In this document: piece by piece, positions 47,251 through 59,174 of the stretch | Position numbering within the stretch: position 1 is the first letter of the stretch | How the letters are laid out: every line of letters begins with the position of its first letter | Source of the DNA: Annona cherimola | Lineage: Eukaryota > Streptophyta > Magnoliopsida > Magnoliales > Annonaceae | Reading direction: 5' to 3' | Length of the DNA: 64,000 nt | Assembly: GCA_030490835.1 (NCBI GenBank) | Contig: CM059972.1 | Span: 58,385,563 to 58,449,562 of the forward strand | Notes under the pieces: generated by a model | Told to the model about the DNA's origin: nothing | Database searches by the model: none | The model's input: only the letters and a program-made list of their open reading frames with translations | Position numbers and translations under genes: made by a program

Positions 47251-47659
47251 TCTAAGCCGCCCATTTCCATCTGTCCAGTCTTCAAACCCTATCCATGCAT
47301 TCAGCGGCCTAAAAGGTCGGCATTAATCCATCGTCCAAACAGTACAAATCTAAACCATCCATTCACAAGCAGCTGATAAACGGCCAGATTTTTAATTGAT
47401 CCAAGCGTCCAAAATTTCATGTGCGGCCCAACAGAAAATCCAGCCAATGATCTGAAACTCCGACCGTGCATCATTCAGATATTTTTAAATAAATCTCAGC
47501 CGTCCACTTGCCTAAAAAATTCCATCTTTCTTCTCGCCGCCCAAGCTGTATGATCTAAACCGTCTATTCATTTATTAATCAAACGTCCAGAAATATAAGT
47601 GGCCAGCAATTCAAGGATCTAATTTAAGCCAAAGCAAGCTACCCACATCAGCAGAGTAA

Positions 47660-48689
47660 TTTGCAGAGGAGGCTATGGGGATTCCCTTTTACGCAATTCA
47701 AACTTGGCGAGGAACAGATTAATTGCGTAGGCTCTAAGTAAACGCAAGTTGGCACCCTTATAAATTAATGGCTGGACGTGCAGAAGGATACAACATACTT
47801 CACAGAAGAAATTCTAGCAGAAATTGAGAGAGAGAGAACAAGGGCAGAAATTGAGAGAGAGAGCACAAGGGCGGAGAGCACGAGGTAAGAGGCGGACGAT
47901 GAGTTGCGTGGAGCGGCCGACACACCATTGAAGTTTCCGACCAATAAGCTTTTCTATCTCTTTTTCTTCTTAATTTTAATTATCTTGTTTGAGATGAGTA
48001 TGAATTTTAATTTTATTTTGAATTTAAACAAGTTCGGCTAAGCCCTAAATATAGATTTTAAGATGTAACATGCGCACAATGCAGCGTTGTATGTGGTTTC
48101 AATTTATTTATGATAGATATTATTGTTAATTTAATATCTTATGATTTTAATGCTTGCTTTATACATGGGCCCGTACTTTGGCATGATTTCTTATATTAGG
48201 TGATGAAATCGAGAGGTGAAAATCTAATATACAATAATCAAGATATTAAACCTAACTATGAGAATAGGCATGATGATCTTGAGGAATTCCATGAACAGCC
48301 ACAGAACTTAATGGATTCTAATTAACTTAATCCCATGAGAATATATGGTTAAGAAAATTAAAGTATGCCTTGTAGGTTTCGAAAAAAGGTGCACGGATTT
48401 GTTCTCCTTTAACAAACAATATCTGAATTAAATAATTATACCACTACCCACTGCAAAAGTCGCATCTGAAATCCTAGACCCTAGGTATTCGCATCTTTAT
48501 TTTCTACTACCCATTTTAGTTTTTAATTTTCTACTTTTCTATTTTTTATTCCATTTTATTTACTTTATTATCTTTATATTCAATATGAAAGCGTTTAAAA
48601 GCAAAGTTTATAGTCCTGAATTCCCTGTGAATCAATCATTTATATACTACAATTTACGACCCGTGCACTTGTAGTAAAATTGCAAATAA
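47660..48689 (+). repeat. Gypsy (Athila-like) 5' LTR, left border uncertain
   Basis: Ends just before the tRNA-Asp primer site and carries the usual end of this LTR class: TTCCCTGTGAATC and ACGACCCGTGCACTTGTAGTAAAA. A TATA box (TATAAAT, 47759-47765) precedes a 27-bp tandem pair (47817-47843 and 47844-47870, GCAGAAATTGAGAGAGAGAG). The left border may lie further left, perhaps near 46587, with the MITE at 46861 inserted in it. Confidence 0.6.
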
Positions 48690-48695
48690 GTATTT

Positions 48696-48713
48696 TGGTG
48701 CCATTGCTGGGGA
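48696..48713 (+). other. Primer binding site, tRNA-Asp type
   Basis: TGGTGCCATTGCTGGGGA differs at two positions from the tRNA-Asp primer site TGGCGCCGTTGCCGGGGA used by Athila and Tat elements. It marks the start of the Gypsy interior. Confidence 0.85.
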
Positions 48714-49036
48714 ATTCGGCGTTACTTTAAATTTTATTTTGAGATACTTTCTTTGTTCTTTTCTTTTCTATTCTCTATTGTTTTCTTTCTAACTATTCTT
48801 TTTCTCTTTCTACTTTCTTTCTCCTGTCTCTATCTAGTCTCTTCTTTTTCTTTCATCGCATATTCTTATTTATTTTATCTTTTCTGAACTAGCTAGTTAA
48901 TCCTTGTATACACCCAGATACTTGAAGCTTTGCAAAATAACTAGCTAAAAAATTCTTTGCAACTGACCCTGAGATTGAACGTTCTTTTAGGAGAAGAGCT
49001 CGTGAGTACAAAAAGCGACAATCTTCTCAAGAAACC

Positions 49037-50222
49037 ATGGTGGAACGCAACAACCCATCACAGCAAGAGCAGAAGGAAGGCCAGACTGAAAACAACGCTC
49101 CTCTAAGAAGGGTAACTCGTAGCGATTGGAACTGCCCAAACTCTCAAGGATTTCGATCATGCATTGTGGAACCAGAAATTGGAGCTAGAAACTTTGAATT
49201 CAAACCAGGACTTATCCAAATGGTATAACAAGATCAATTTGCAGGATTACATATGAAAACCCCAACGTACACAACACTAAGTTCTTGTAATTGAGCAACA
49301 TAATAAAGGTCTAAGGAAATCCACATGAGGTAATCCATCTCCAACTCTTCCCATTTTCTCTTTATGATAGGGCTAGTGAGTGGTTCTTTTCTATGCGACC
49401 CGACACCTCAATACATGGGATGAGTTGTCTATTGCCTTCTTAGAGAAATTCTTTCCAACCACCAAGACTAGGAAGATTAGAGATGAAAATAATCAATTTG
49501 TCCAAAAAGACGGCGAGACCCTCTTTGATGCGTGGGAAAGAATGAAAAACTTGTAGCGCAAGTGTCTACATCATAACATCCCTCAAAGTGATATCATAGA
49601 AAATTTCTTCAATGGACTCGACAGACCGACTCGGAGTGTCGTTAATTTAGCCGCTGGTAGTCGATTCATGGTACTCACTAATGAGGAAGCTCTTGAACTC
49701 CTAGATGACTTGGCTCTTTATGACTTTAAATACGACGATATTCGAGGACCCTGTCAGCAAGATAATGTATATGATATTGAATCCATGAATTGTCTTCATG
49801 CTAAACTTGACTAGTTATTGCATCAAAAGAAGTAGGAATCAATGGACCAAAGTACATCTTCTTCTCGACAAATTTCATGTGAGATCTGTGGAGCTTCACA
49901 CTATACGTCTGAGTGTAGTTTCGCCATCCAAGACACCACAAGCGAGTAGGCCATCGCAATCAATAACTAGTATGACACTTGCATATATGGCAATCCCTAT
50001 TCAAATACCTACAACCCTGGATGGAGAAACCACCCCAATGTCTCTTGGACAAACTAGTCAAATCCCCAAAATTATGCCCCAAACAATAAGCCACCCAGTT
50101 TCTCAAGAAAACCTCGCAACCCACCTTCATATCAAACTTAACCTACTTTACCCGCACCACCTTCAGCACAATCCTGTAATCCCTTGCTTGATAAATTACT
50201 CGAAAAGATTGGACCCAATGTA
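49037..50222 (+). pseudogene. Gypsy Gag remnant
   Basis: Starts MVERNNPSQQEQ; the capsid core reads in pieces RASEWFFSMRPDTS, FLEKFFPTTKTRKIRDE, QKDGETLFDAWERMKNL (then a stop), IIENFFNGLDRPTRSVVN and TNEEALELLDDLA. A zinc knuckle CEICGASHYTSEC lies near 49885. Several in-frame stops and at least one frameshift near 49410 make it inactive. Confidence 0.8.
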
Positions 50223-50559
50223 AACCCATATTAATTTGCTTCAAAACCAAATTACCCAACAAGCACAGCCTCATCCCATAGAGAACAGGGCAAACTCCCT
50301 AGCCAGCCTGAAGTAGACCTTAGAGAACAAGTGCAAGCGATCACTTTGCGGAGTGGAAAGCAACTCAACCCACCTCAACCATCTCTAATTGACACTAAAA
50401 AGGAGGCCGAACAGGTACAAGACTAAGAAGAGGAGCCACAACCTGAGCCAGTGGTGGAGAAACCATACATCCCACCACCTCCTTATCAACCTCCTCTTCC
50501 CTTCCCTTAAAAACGAAGACAGGCTAAACTTCAAAAGCAGTTTGAAAATTTTATTTCAA

Positions 50560-51090
50560 CACTTACGAACCTATTAATCAACGTGTCATTCATTGACATG
50601 ATCTCTCAGATGTCAACTTATGCAAAATTCCTAAAAGAGGTGTTGTCTAACAAAAGAAAGCTCTAGGAGCACGGAACCATTACACTCATTGAGGAGTGCA
50701 GCGCCATCCTACAAAATAAGCTACCTGAAAAGCTTAAAGATCTCGGGAGTTTCTTCATTCTTTGTGCTCTTGAATGTTCAAATCAGCAAGGCGCTATGTG
50801 ATTTCAGAGTTAGTGTAAAACTGATCCCTCTCTCCATCTATAAAAAGTTGAACATGGGAGATCCAAAACCCACCTCTATGCCACTCCAACTTGCCGATTG
50901 ATCAATTAAATTTCTAGTTGGCATTCTTAAAGAAGTACCTCTGAAATTCAACAAACTGTTCATTCTTGTTGACTTTGTAGTCCTTGACATGGAGGAAAAT
51001 CGCCAAATCCCCATCATTCTTAGATGACATAGTCTAATCACTGTAGAGCCATCATAGACGTAAAAAATGATCAATTTTCTCTAAAGTTGG
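50560..51090 (+). pseudogene. Gypsy protease remnant
   Basis: The frame near 50740-50900 reads LNVQISKALCDFRVSVKLIP then LSIYKKLNMGDPKPTSMPLQ, the Athila protease. Where D-(L/S/T)-G-A is expected, DFRV is found, so the active-site Gly is lost. A stop follows at 50899. The tail VDFVVLDMEENRQIPIILR is recognisable. Confidence 0.8.
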
Positions 51091-51599
51091 AGATGAAAAA
51101 GTGGAGTTCAACCTTTTTGAAGTCACAAAGCATTTGTCAACCAACAAATCTTGCTTGTGAGTTGACATCATCGACCCTCTGCCAATTGTAGAGAAAGGCA
51201 ACCCAATAGAGGTATGTATCATTCAAGGTGTAATAATTGAAAATTCTAATCTTGAACTTTCTACTTGTACAACTGTCTTGGAAAAAAGTCCAATGATTTC
51301 ATCTGCCACCAATAATTGTGAAAATCTAGATGCGGAAGTCACCTTATTGACATCGATGAAGCCAAAGGAAGAAGCACCAAAGGTAGAACTTAAACCTCTT
51401 CCTAAAAACCTCATGTATGCTTTCCTTGGCCCTAACTCCACTTGTCCTGTCATAATTAATGTCGATCTCTTTGAATCCCAATCTGAGACTCTTTTTACTG
51501 AATTGAGATAACATAAGAAGGCCATTGGTTATTGCATTAATGATTTACCTGGCATAAGCCTTTCTCTATGCATGCATAGAATCTTTGTGGAAGACAATT

Positions 51600-52465
51600 G
51601 CAAAATGAGCATTGAATCCTAAAGGCGTCCAAGCCCAAATATGAAAGAATTGGTGAAAAAGGAAATATTAAAACTGCTCGACGTCAGAATCATATATCCT
51701 ATCTCAGATAGTCGCTAGGTAAGCTCATTACATATGGTACCAAAGAAAGGAGGTATGACTGTTATGAAAAATGACAAAAATAAACTGATACCAACTAAGA
51801 CAGTCATTGGTTGGCGAATGTGCATCGATTACCACAAACTGAACATGGCTACCCGAAAGGATCACTTTTCCCTACCTTTCATCAATCAAATACTTGAACG
51901 ACTCGTAAACCACTCCTACTTTTGCTATTTATATGAGTATTTTGGTTATGTTCAAATTCTCATTCACCTACAGGACCAAGAGAAAATGATCTTTACTTAT
52001 CCATATGACGCTTTTGCATACTGACGTATGCCATTCAGACTTTGCAATGCACTTGCCACTTGCATGATGTCAATATTCTTTGATTATATTGAAAATATTA
52101 TGAAAGTCTTTATGGATGATTTTTTTGTCTATGGAACTAATTTTGAATGATGCTTATTTAATATATCTAAGGTTTTACAAAGGTGCAAAGAGACTAATCT
52201 GGTTTTGAACTGGAAAAAGTATCATTTTATGGTACAGGAGGTAATTGTTTTGGAACATTTAGTTTCAAACAAGGGCATAGAAGTTGATCAGGTGAAAATT
52301 GAAGTCGTTGAAAAACTGTTGCCACCAATTCGGTTAAGGGAATCAGAAGCTTTCTTGGTCACGCCAGTTTTTATCGATGTTTTATTAAGGATTTCTCTAA
52401 AATTGCTAAACCCCTTACTAATCTGCTTAACCAAGATGTCTCCCCTTTGATTTTTCTGATAATTG
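51600..52465 (+). pseudogene. Gypsy reverse transcriptase remnant
   Basis: Recognisable blocks are VPKKGGMTV, GWRMCIDYHKLNMATRKDHF, LPFINQILERL, FTYPYDAFAY (then a stop), MPFRLCNA and KVFMDDFFVYG. The last is the catalytic box, with FMDD as usual in this lineage. Thumb region LEHLVSNKGIEVDQVKIEVV follows, then a frame change. Three or more breaks. Confidence 0.85.
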
Positions 52466-52484
52466 TCTATAGTCATTTTGCAGG

Positions 52485-52880
52485 TTGAAAGAGGCCTTGA
52501 CAACTGCCCCAATTATACAACCACCTAACTGGAATTTACCATTTGAAATCATGTGTGATGCAAGTGACCATGCAATCGGGGCTGTTCTAGGACAAAGGAA
52601 GGACATCAAGCCAGTGGTGATCTACTATGCAAGCAAAACCCTGGATGATGCTCAAGTCAACTATGCAACCATTGAGAAGGAATTGCTAGTTGTTGTGTTT
52701 GCTGTTGATAAATTTTATTCTTATCTTATAAGGTCAAAGGTGATTGTTAACATGGACCATGCGACCATTTGCTACTTGCTCGCCAAGAAAGATGCTAAGT
52801 CGAGGTTGATCTGCTGGATTCTGTTATTACAAGAATTCGAGCTTGCAATTTAAGATAAGAAAAGAGTGGAGAATGTGGTA
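52485..52880 (+). pseudogene. Gypsy RNase H remnant
   Basis: A 122-codon open stretch with [35 protein letters not shown] and [11 protein letters not shown], typical of the Gypsy RNase H (catalytic Asp and Glu in place). The next catalytic Asp region is [11 protein letters not shown] where SDHAAL is usual. It ends in a stop within LAI-stop-DKK. Confidence 0.85.
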
Positions 52881-53329
52881 GCCGATCATCTATCCATACT
52901 ACCACTAACTGAAGAAATTGAGCTAACGAAAGATGAGCAGATCAATAAGGACTTTCTCGACAAGTGCCTACTTGTACTCAAGGAAGCGTCAATGCCCTGG
53001 TATGGAGACATTATCAATTACTTAGTCCGCAAAGCCATCCCACCCGATTTCGACTATCAACAGAAGAAGAGATTCATGGTGGACGTGAAATACTGCATTG
53101 GGAGGACCCATACCTTTATAAGAGATGCAACGATGGTCTAATTAGCGGATGTGTACCAAATCAGGAAATCTAAAGCATTCTTTACCACTGCCACTCTTCA
53201 CCCTACGGTGGACACATAAGCCCCATCAAAACTGTAGCCAAAATCTTACAATTAGCTTTTTTCTGACCCACTTTGTTCAAAGATGTTCGATCTTTTATAC
53301 TAACTTGTGACCGCTGTCAAAGAACAGGA
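52866..53329 (+). pseudogene. Gypsy integrase, first part, cut by Copia insertion
   Basis: Starts ENVVADHLSILPL, the linker after RNase H, and reaches the zinc-binding domain. The last residues before the insertion are TCDRCQRTG-like (in another frame, 53300-53329), the CC half of HHCC. The frame resumes at 62005 with [10 protein letters not shown], which in intact relatives follows directly. Confidence 0.85.
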
Positions 53330-55028
53330 TGTTGGTCCCGAGTTAATGGCAAGACCCAAGAGGGGAGGGGTGAATTGGGTTCTTAAGAATTCTTTGGTAA
53401 ATTAAAACTTAACCCCTTATAATTTCAATCCCCTTGATGAAACGTGATGATATGAGATAGAGTGAGAGGGTGTAGATGGAATATAAAATGCAAGCAATCA
53501 AACTAAACAAGATTTTATAGTGGTTCGGACAACCTTCCCTACTCCACTCTTCTAAGCGCACACCTCTTGTGACTTGGGTTCCACTATGTATTTCACAAAT
53601 ACAATTAGATCCATTGCTCTCTTCTAGATTCCAACTCTAGGGGGCATCAACAATTCACAACACAAGTAGGTGACGAGTTCCACTCCAATCACACACTACT
53701 TTGCTTACACTTGATCTTAGTTACCCAAACTAAATCAAGTTCAATACAACAAGAAATAACAAAAGAAAGTTTCTACACGTTACTGTTGTGTAGAGGCAAA
53801 TTTGGCGCAGAGAAGAACTTGTAACGTAGGCTTAATGATTCAGCAAGCAGCTCTTGGCAGTTTGGAAGCAAGGTTCTTCTTCTTGATGTTGACTTGATCA
53901 CTTAATGCTCTTAGAGATGGGAGTTATGCTCATTCAATGATTTCTCAGCTACCCTCTACATTCATATTGAATGCCTTATATAATTTGCGAGGGAATCCAA
54001 ACGTTTGGAAGTAGGTGGTGCGCATTTAATGCGCCGACGTTCGAAAATTTTCCGACCGTTGCGACCCAAGTCGCAGGTGGAGCCCACTTCGGGTGCGACT
54101 TCGCCCAAATCGCAGATGGAGTCGAATTCAGGTACGACTTCGCCTGTTGGCAACTTCTTCAAGTTCCAGTTTAGGTCGACTTGGTTTTCGATTTGAGCCA
54201 AGTCGCAGGTGAAGTCGACTTCGGGTGCGACTTCACTTCTTCAGCTTGCTTGATGAACTTGAAATCTTCGGAGATGACTTTGATCACTTGATTTTCTTCA
54301 TATTGATTATTCACCCTTGATTTATATCTCTTTGGAACACTGTATGATTATTTACATAGAAAACCTTGGATTCCTTTTCTTGAGTTCTTGAGTACTTGAA
54401 TCTTGGAATGCATGGAAGATGTCCGAGTAAGTGTTCATGATCCAACATGATGGATTCATGCAACCCTACTTGCTTTGATTCTTCATTTGATCTTCATTTC
54501 AGTGTTTGAGTTGTCTTGATCTTCATCTCCACTCAAATCTGTCATTGAATTAACTCGTTCAGCAATTTCCGCACTGAAGTCGAAGCTGGAGTCGACTTAG
54601 TTTGCGACTTCACCCAAGTCGCATGCGGAGTCAACTTGGGATGCGACTTCGGCAGCTCTCGTCCCTGATTTCAACTCTGGATGAAAATGACGCCTCGAAG
54701 TCGAAGCTGGAGTCGACTTGGTCTGCGACTTCATCCAAGTCACATGCGGAGTCGACTTCGTTTGAGACGTCGGTAGCTTGGTTCCCCGTTTTCAACTCTG
54801 GACGAAAATGACGAGCTGAATTCGCTACTGGAGTCGACTTGGGGATCGACTTGGCCTAAGTCGATGCCTGAGTCGACTTGGAAATCGACTTGACTTTTCA
54901 TGTTTCATTCTCTTCATTTGTATAACCGTTAATCATTTCCACAAACATGTTAGTAACCAAAACTTACTCAAATTGATTTGTTAATCATCAAAACATAGAC
55001 TTGGCTTATTTTCCACATGTTTCCAACA
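53330..55028 (-). repeat. 3' LTR of the Copia element
   Basis: 1699 bp, same length as the other LTR. About twelve mismatches in the first 310 bp by eye, so the insertion is young to middle-aged. Contains the GTCGAC palindromic array at 54060-54895. The frames here are repeat artefacts. Confidence 0.93.
54060..54895. repeat. GTCGAC-centred palindromic array in the 3' LTR
   Basis: Two clusters (about 54064-54235 and 54578-54895) of units alternating AAGTCGCAGGTGGAG-like and GTCGACTTCGGGTGCGACTT-like sequence. Their near-palindromic units give similar frames on both strands. Confidence 0.85.
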
Positions 55029-55030
55029 AT

Positions 55031-55042
55031 CTCCCTCTTTTT
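55031..55042 (-). other. Polypurine tract of the Copia element
   Basis: Reads AAAAAGAGGGAG on the minus strand, two bases from the 3' LTR (55028). Confidence 0.85.
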
Positions 55043-55352
55043 GATGATTGACAAAATTGATTTGAGTATATACCTTTCGATGTCTTTAAAACAAACTATT
55101 TTTGCATTTTGATTTTTAACATACATTTTCAATAAATCACAAGTTAAAAATATGAGTTTAAAATACATATTTCACTTCCAATATATCACAAGTTAAAATC
55201 ATTCATACAAACATTTAAAACAGAGACTCAAATCCCGATCTCTTCTCCCCCTTTTTGTCAATTGATCAAAAATAGAGTGGAGCGGGTTAATCCCTTGAGA
55301 ATGGCGGGGTTGCTCCCCTCGAACCTGTGCTCCCCCTCATCTTGTGCTTTTT

Positions 55353-55850
55353 CTAAGTTAATTCAAGAATTCCCATATCATTTCTAATTTTATAAAATGG
55401 TTCTTTTGCTAGAGGTTTGGTAAAAATATCTGCAATTTGATCTTCTGTTCTCACATATTTCAAACATATATCATGATTTTCTACATGTTCTCTAATAAAA
55501 TGATGTCTAAGGTCTATATGCTTGGTCCTAGAATGCAATATCGAATTTTTAGTTAAACATATGACACTTGTATTATCACATCTAATAGGTATATCTTTAA
55601 AATTCATGTCATAGTCCCTAAGTTGTTGTTTTATCCAAAGCAATTGAGCACAACAGCTCCTGGCGGCAACATATTCGGCTTCCACCGTAGATATAGCAAC
55701 GCTAGTTTGTTTTCTTGAAAACCATGAAACCAACATGTTCCCAAGAAACTGACATGTTCCACTAGTGCTTTTTCTATCTACCTTGTAGCCGGAAAAATCC
55801 GCATCCGAGTAGCCGATTAGATCAAAATTAGAACCCTTTGGATACCAAAG
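55353..55850 (-). pseudogene. Copia RNase H
   Basis: The 127-codon frame begins in MLVSWFSRKQTSVAISTVEAEYVA (catalytic Glu present), with IRCDNTSVICLTKN (Asp) and SRTKHIDLRHHFIRE. The stretch before it (DADFSGYKVDRKSTSG, about 55740-55825) is in frame with GTCQFLG. It ends DIFTKPLAKEPF and a short tail. The block itself is almost intact. Confidence 0.85.
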
Positions 55851-55857
55851 TCCTATG

Positions 55858-56825
55858 TTAGTAGTATCTACTAAATATCTGAATTTTTTTTACAGCTACC
55901 AAGTGTGATTCTTTTGGACATGATTGAAATTTAGAGCACATACACACACTAAACAATATATCAGGTCTAGAAGCAGTTAAATATAATAAAGAACCTATCA
56001 TGCTTCTATATAATTTTAAATCAACTGGTTTGCCTTTCTCGTCCTTATCAATTTTAATGGTTGAGCTTATAGGCGTGTTTGCCCCTTTGCTGTTTTCCAT
56101 GCCAAACTTCTTTAACATTTCTTTGATATACTTGGACTGGTTTATGAAGATCCCTTTACTTGATTGCTTAATTTGTAGTCCAAGGAAGAAATTCAGCTCC
56201 CCCATCATACTCATCTCAAATTCTTTCTGCATAAGCTCAGAAAATTCTTGACAAAGAATCTCATTAGTAGCACCAAAAATAATATCATCAACATAAATTT
56301 GAATAATCAAAATGTCTCTTTCTTTATACTTGATAAACAAAGTGGTGTCTATCTTTTCATTTTGAAAGTCATGATCAATCAAAAATTTATTTAATATCTC
56401 ATACCAAGCTCTTGGAGCTTGTTTTAATCCATATAATACTTGGTTAATTTGTATACAAATTTAGATTGATCTTTCTCCTCAAATCCAGGTGGTTGTTCAA
56501 CATACACCTCTTCATTTATATAACCATTCAGAAATGCACTTTTAACATCCATTTGAAACAATTTAAAGTTCATGTGAGATGCAAAAGCTAGTAAGATATG
56601 AATGACTTCTAATCTAGCAACCGGAGCATAGGATTCCTCAAAGTCTATTCTCTCTTCTTGTGAGTATCCCTTTGCTACAAGTCTAGCTTTGTTTCTCACC
56701 ACAAGTCCACTTTCATCTAATTTGTTCCTAAAGACCCATTTTGTGCCAACGACAATGCAATCTTTTGGTCTTGGAACAAGATGCCAAACTTGGTTTCTTT
56801 CAAATTGATTTAATTCCTCTTGCAT
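55858..56825 (-). pseudogene. Copia reverse transcriptase, frameshifted
   Basis: Two frames: 56825-56424 ([72 protein letters not shown]) and 56382-55858 (QIYVDDIIFGATNE with the catalytic YVDD, FFLGLQIKQ, RSMIGSLLYLTASRPDI). A frameshift near 56424-56440 separates them, just where [21 protein letters not shown] sequence is expected. A second lies near 55885. Confidence 0.9.
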
Positions 56826-58033
56826 TGCTATGATCCAGTTTTCATCATCAAGAGCTTGGTCTATAGTGGATGGTTCAATTTTGGATACAAAGGCGTATTG
56901 TCCATAAATATTTTGTTTTGACCTTCTAGTCTTTACACCTTCATAGACATTCCCTATAACTTATTCAATTGGATGGGCATTTTTGAACTTTAAATCAGTT
57001 GGAGGTTTATAGGAATTATTACCTTCACTTACCCTTTTCTCCATGGATTCTTCTTGCTTCTCCACATGCAATTTTTCAATGTTACTTGTGATATCATCTG
57101 CATCACTTAAATCATCTTTTCTTTTGGAGCATGGGTTAAATTCATAAAAAAAACATGTATTGACTCTTCTACAGCTTGGTTCCTTTTATTGAAGACTCTA
57201 TATGCTTTGCTATTTGATGAGTAACTAATGAATATTGCCTCATCACTTTTAGCATCTAGTTTTCCCAAGTTGGTTTTTCCATTGTTCAAAACATAACATG
57301 TGCAACCAAAAGCATAAAAATATGAAATATTTAGTTTTCTACCTTCCATAGCTCATATGGGGTCTTTTTCAAGATAGCTCTAATGGTAACACGGTTCAAC
57401 ACATGACAAGCTGTACTTACAGCTTCACCCCAAAATTTCTTGGATAATTTACTCTCATTTAGCATTGTTCTAGCCATCTCTTGTATGGTTTTATTTTTCC
57501 TTTCAACTACTCTATTTTGTTGTAGAGTTCTTGGTGCAGAAAATGTGGTGAATTCCCTTTTCATTACATAATTCTATGAATCGTTTATTTTCAAACTCAC
57601 CACCATGATCACTTCTAATAGTCATAATAGTACTTTGCTTTTCATTTTCCACCAAGTTTACAAATGTTGCAAACATAGAGAAGACTTCATCTTTGCTAGC
57701 TAAGAGAATTACCCATGTAAATCTTGAAAAATCATAAACTATTACAAACACATATTTCTTTCCACCAATGGTTAAAATGTCGGATGACCCATATAGATCC
57801 ATGTGTAATAATTCAAGTGGCCTAGTGGTGGAAATCTCCTTTTTGGTAGAAAAAGGCATTTTAGGTTGTTTTGACAATTGACATGTCTTGCAAATTTTAT
57901 CTTTGTCATATTTCAATTTTGGCAATCCTTCTACCAAACTCTTCTTCCATAGGCCCAACCTCTTATGCCAAACCCATGGATCATTGTCAATGACCATTAG
58001 ACATTGACCATCTAGTTCATCAAGTGAAACCAA
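56826..58033 (-). pseudogene. Copia integrase, interrupted
   Basis: Zinc domain WHKRLGLWKKSL (second His changed to Leu) and CKTCQLSKQPK; core HMDLYGSSD, RSDHGGEFENKRF and, after a frame change near 57530, QQNRVVERKNKTIQEMARTM with the third catalytic Glu. Another frame change lies near 57340, then the GKLDAKSDEAIFISYSSNSK tail. An in-frame stop lies near 56960. Confidence 0.88.
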
Positions 58034-58036
58034 ATT

Positions 58037-58393
58037 TTAATTTCCATGTCTTTTTCCACTAAACATGATATGTTCTCCATCAAATACATTACATATAGAT
58101 GATTCAAACACAACCTTGTATCCTTTGTCACATAATTGACTAATACTCATTAAATTGTGCTTGAGTCCTTTAACAAATAAAACATCCTCCATACATGCAT
58201 TTGAAATACTATAAATATTTCCTTTACCTTTAATTTTACCTTTCTCATTGTTTCCAAAAGCAACAGTTCCATCGTTGCAAGGCTTGAGTTTATGAAATAA
58301 ACTTCTTTCACTGGTCATATGCCTTGAGCAACCACTATCCATGAACCAAACGTTGCTTGCCTTTGCCTTGAAACATATCTGAAAAATGAGCAA
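58037..58393 (-). pseudogene. Copia protease
   Basis: The frame contains NVWFMDSGCSRHMTSERSLF, with the aspartic protease triad DSG intact, then FGNNEKGKIKGKGNIYS and LKHNLMSISQLCDKGYKVVF. This domain looks intact by itself. A stop separates it from the integrase at 58033-58037. Confidence 0.88.
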
Positions 58394-58502
58394 ATAAATC
58401 TTATCTCTTTGGTACCCATTTTATGGGTCCATTTGGGTCAGTAAACTGATTTAATCTTTGTTGTTCTATTCTTGAAAGTCCAAATTTCGTATTTTTTGGA
58501 AT

Positions 58503-59174
58503 CTAAACTAGTTTTGCACCATGGTCATATAATTTCTTAAAGTTGCATCTGTGAATCTTGTGACCCATCTTGTTGCAAAAATTGCAAGTCATTAGTAATC
58601 TAGGAGTAGGCCTCCAAGTATGTAGTGGTTCAAAAGTTGGCCTTCTAGTCCACATAATATGTTTCCCTTTGTAAATAGGTGCAGTTTGATTTTTCCCAAG
58701 TGTTGGCACACTTAATTTGCTACTTTCTCCTTGCTCAAATGTTGAGTATCCAAGACCTCTTTTATTGTTTTGAGAGGTCATGTTTAGAAACATTTTCACA
58801 TTTTCTCCTGGATTAGAGAATTTAGCTAATGATTCATTTAAGGATTCATTCTCCTTTTTCAATTTTTCTACTTCCTTCAATAGTAGTTCATTTTCTTCTT
58901 TCAGTTTTGATGTACTTTCAGCTAGTTTTCCATTTACAATAATAATGGAATTGCATTGTTGTCTCTTTAGTGATAATTTGTTTCCTAGTTTTTTAATTTC
59001 CTCATATAATGAATCATATGCATGTTGTAATTCTTCTAATTCAGCACATTTGCGACATTCTTGAATAGAAGAGTGAGTAGATTGAGAATAGAAAAATTTA
59101 GAAGTTACCTCTTCATTACTTGTGCACTTTGTTGAGGTGGTTTGCTCTTCTAAACTTCCGTTGTGTTTAAACAC
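58503..59174 (-). pseudogene. Copia Gag C-terminal part: coiled coil and second zinc knuckle
   Basis: 223 codons: a Glu/Lys/Leu-rich coiled coil (about residues 45-120, ELEELQHAYDSLYEEIKKL, NELLLKEVEKLKKENESL), then a basic region and a zinc knuckle CNFCNKMGHKIHRC near the end. This two-knuckle arrangement with a coiled coil between is seen in SIRE-like Gag. Confidence 0.8.

Noticed and set aside
54060..54895. CRISPR-like regular array
   Set aside because: Units are imperfect near-palindromes with no unique spacers and lie inside retrotransposon LTRs of a plant.
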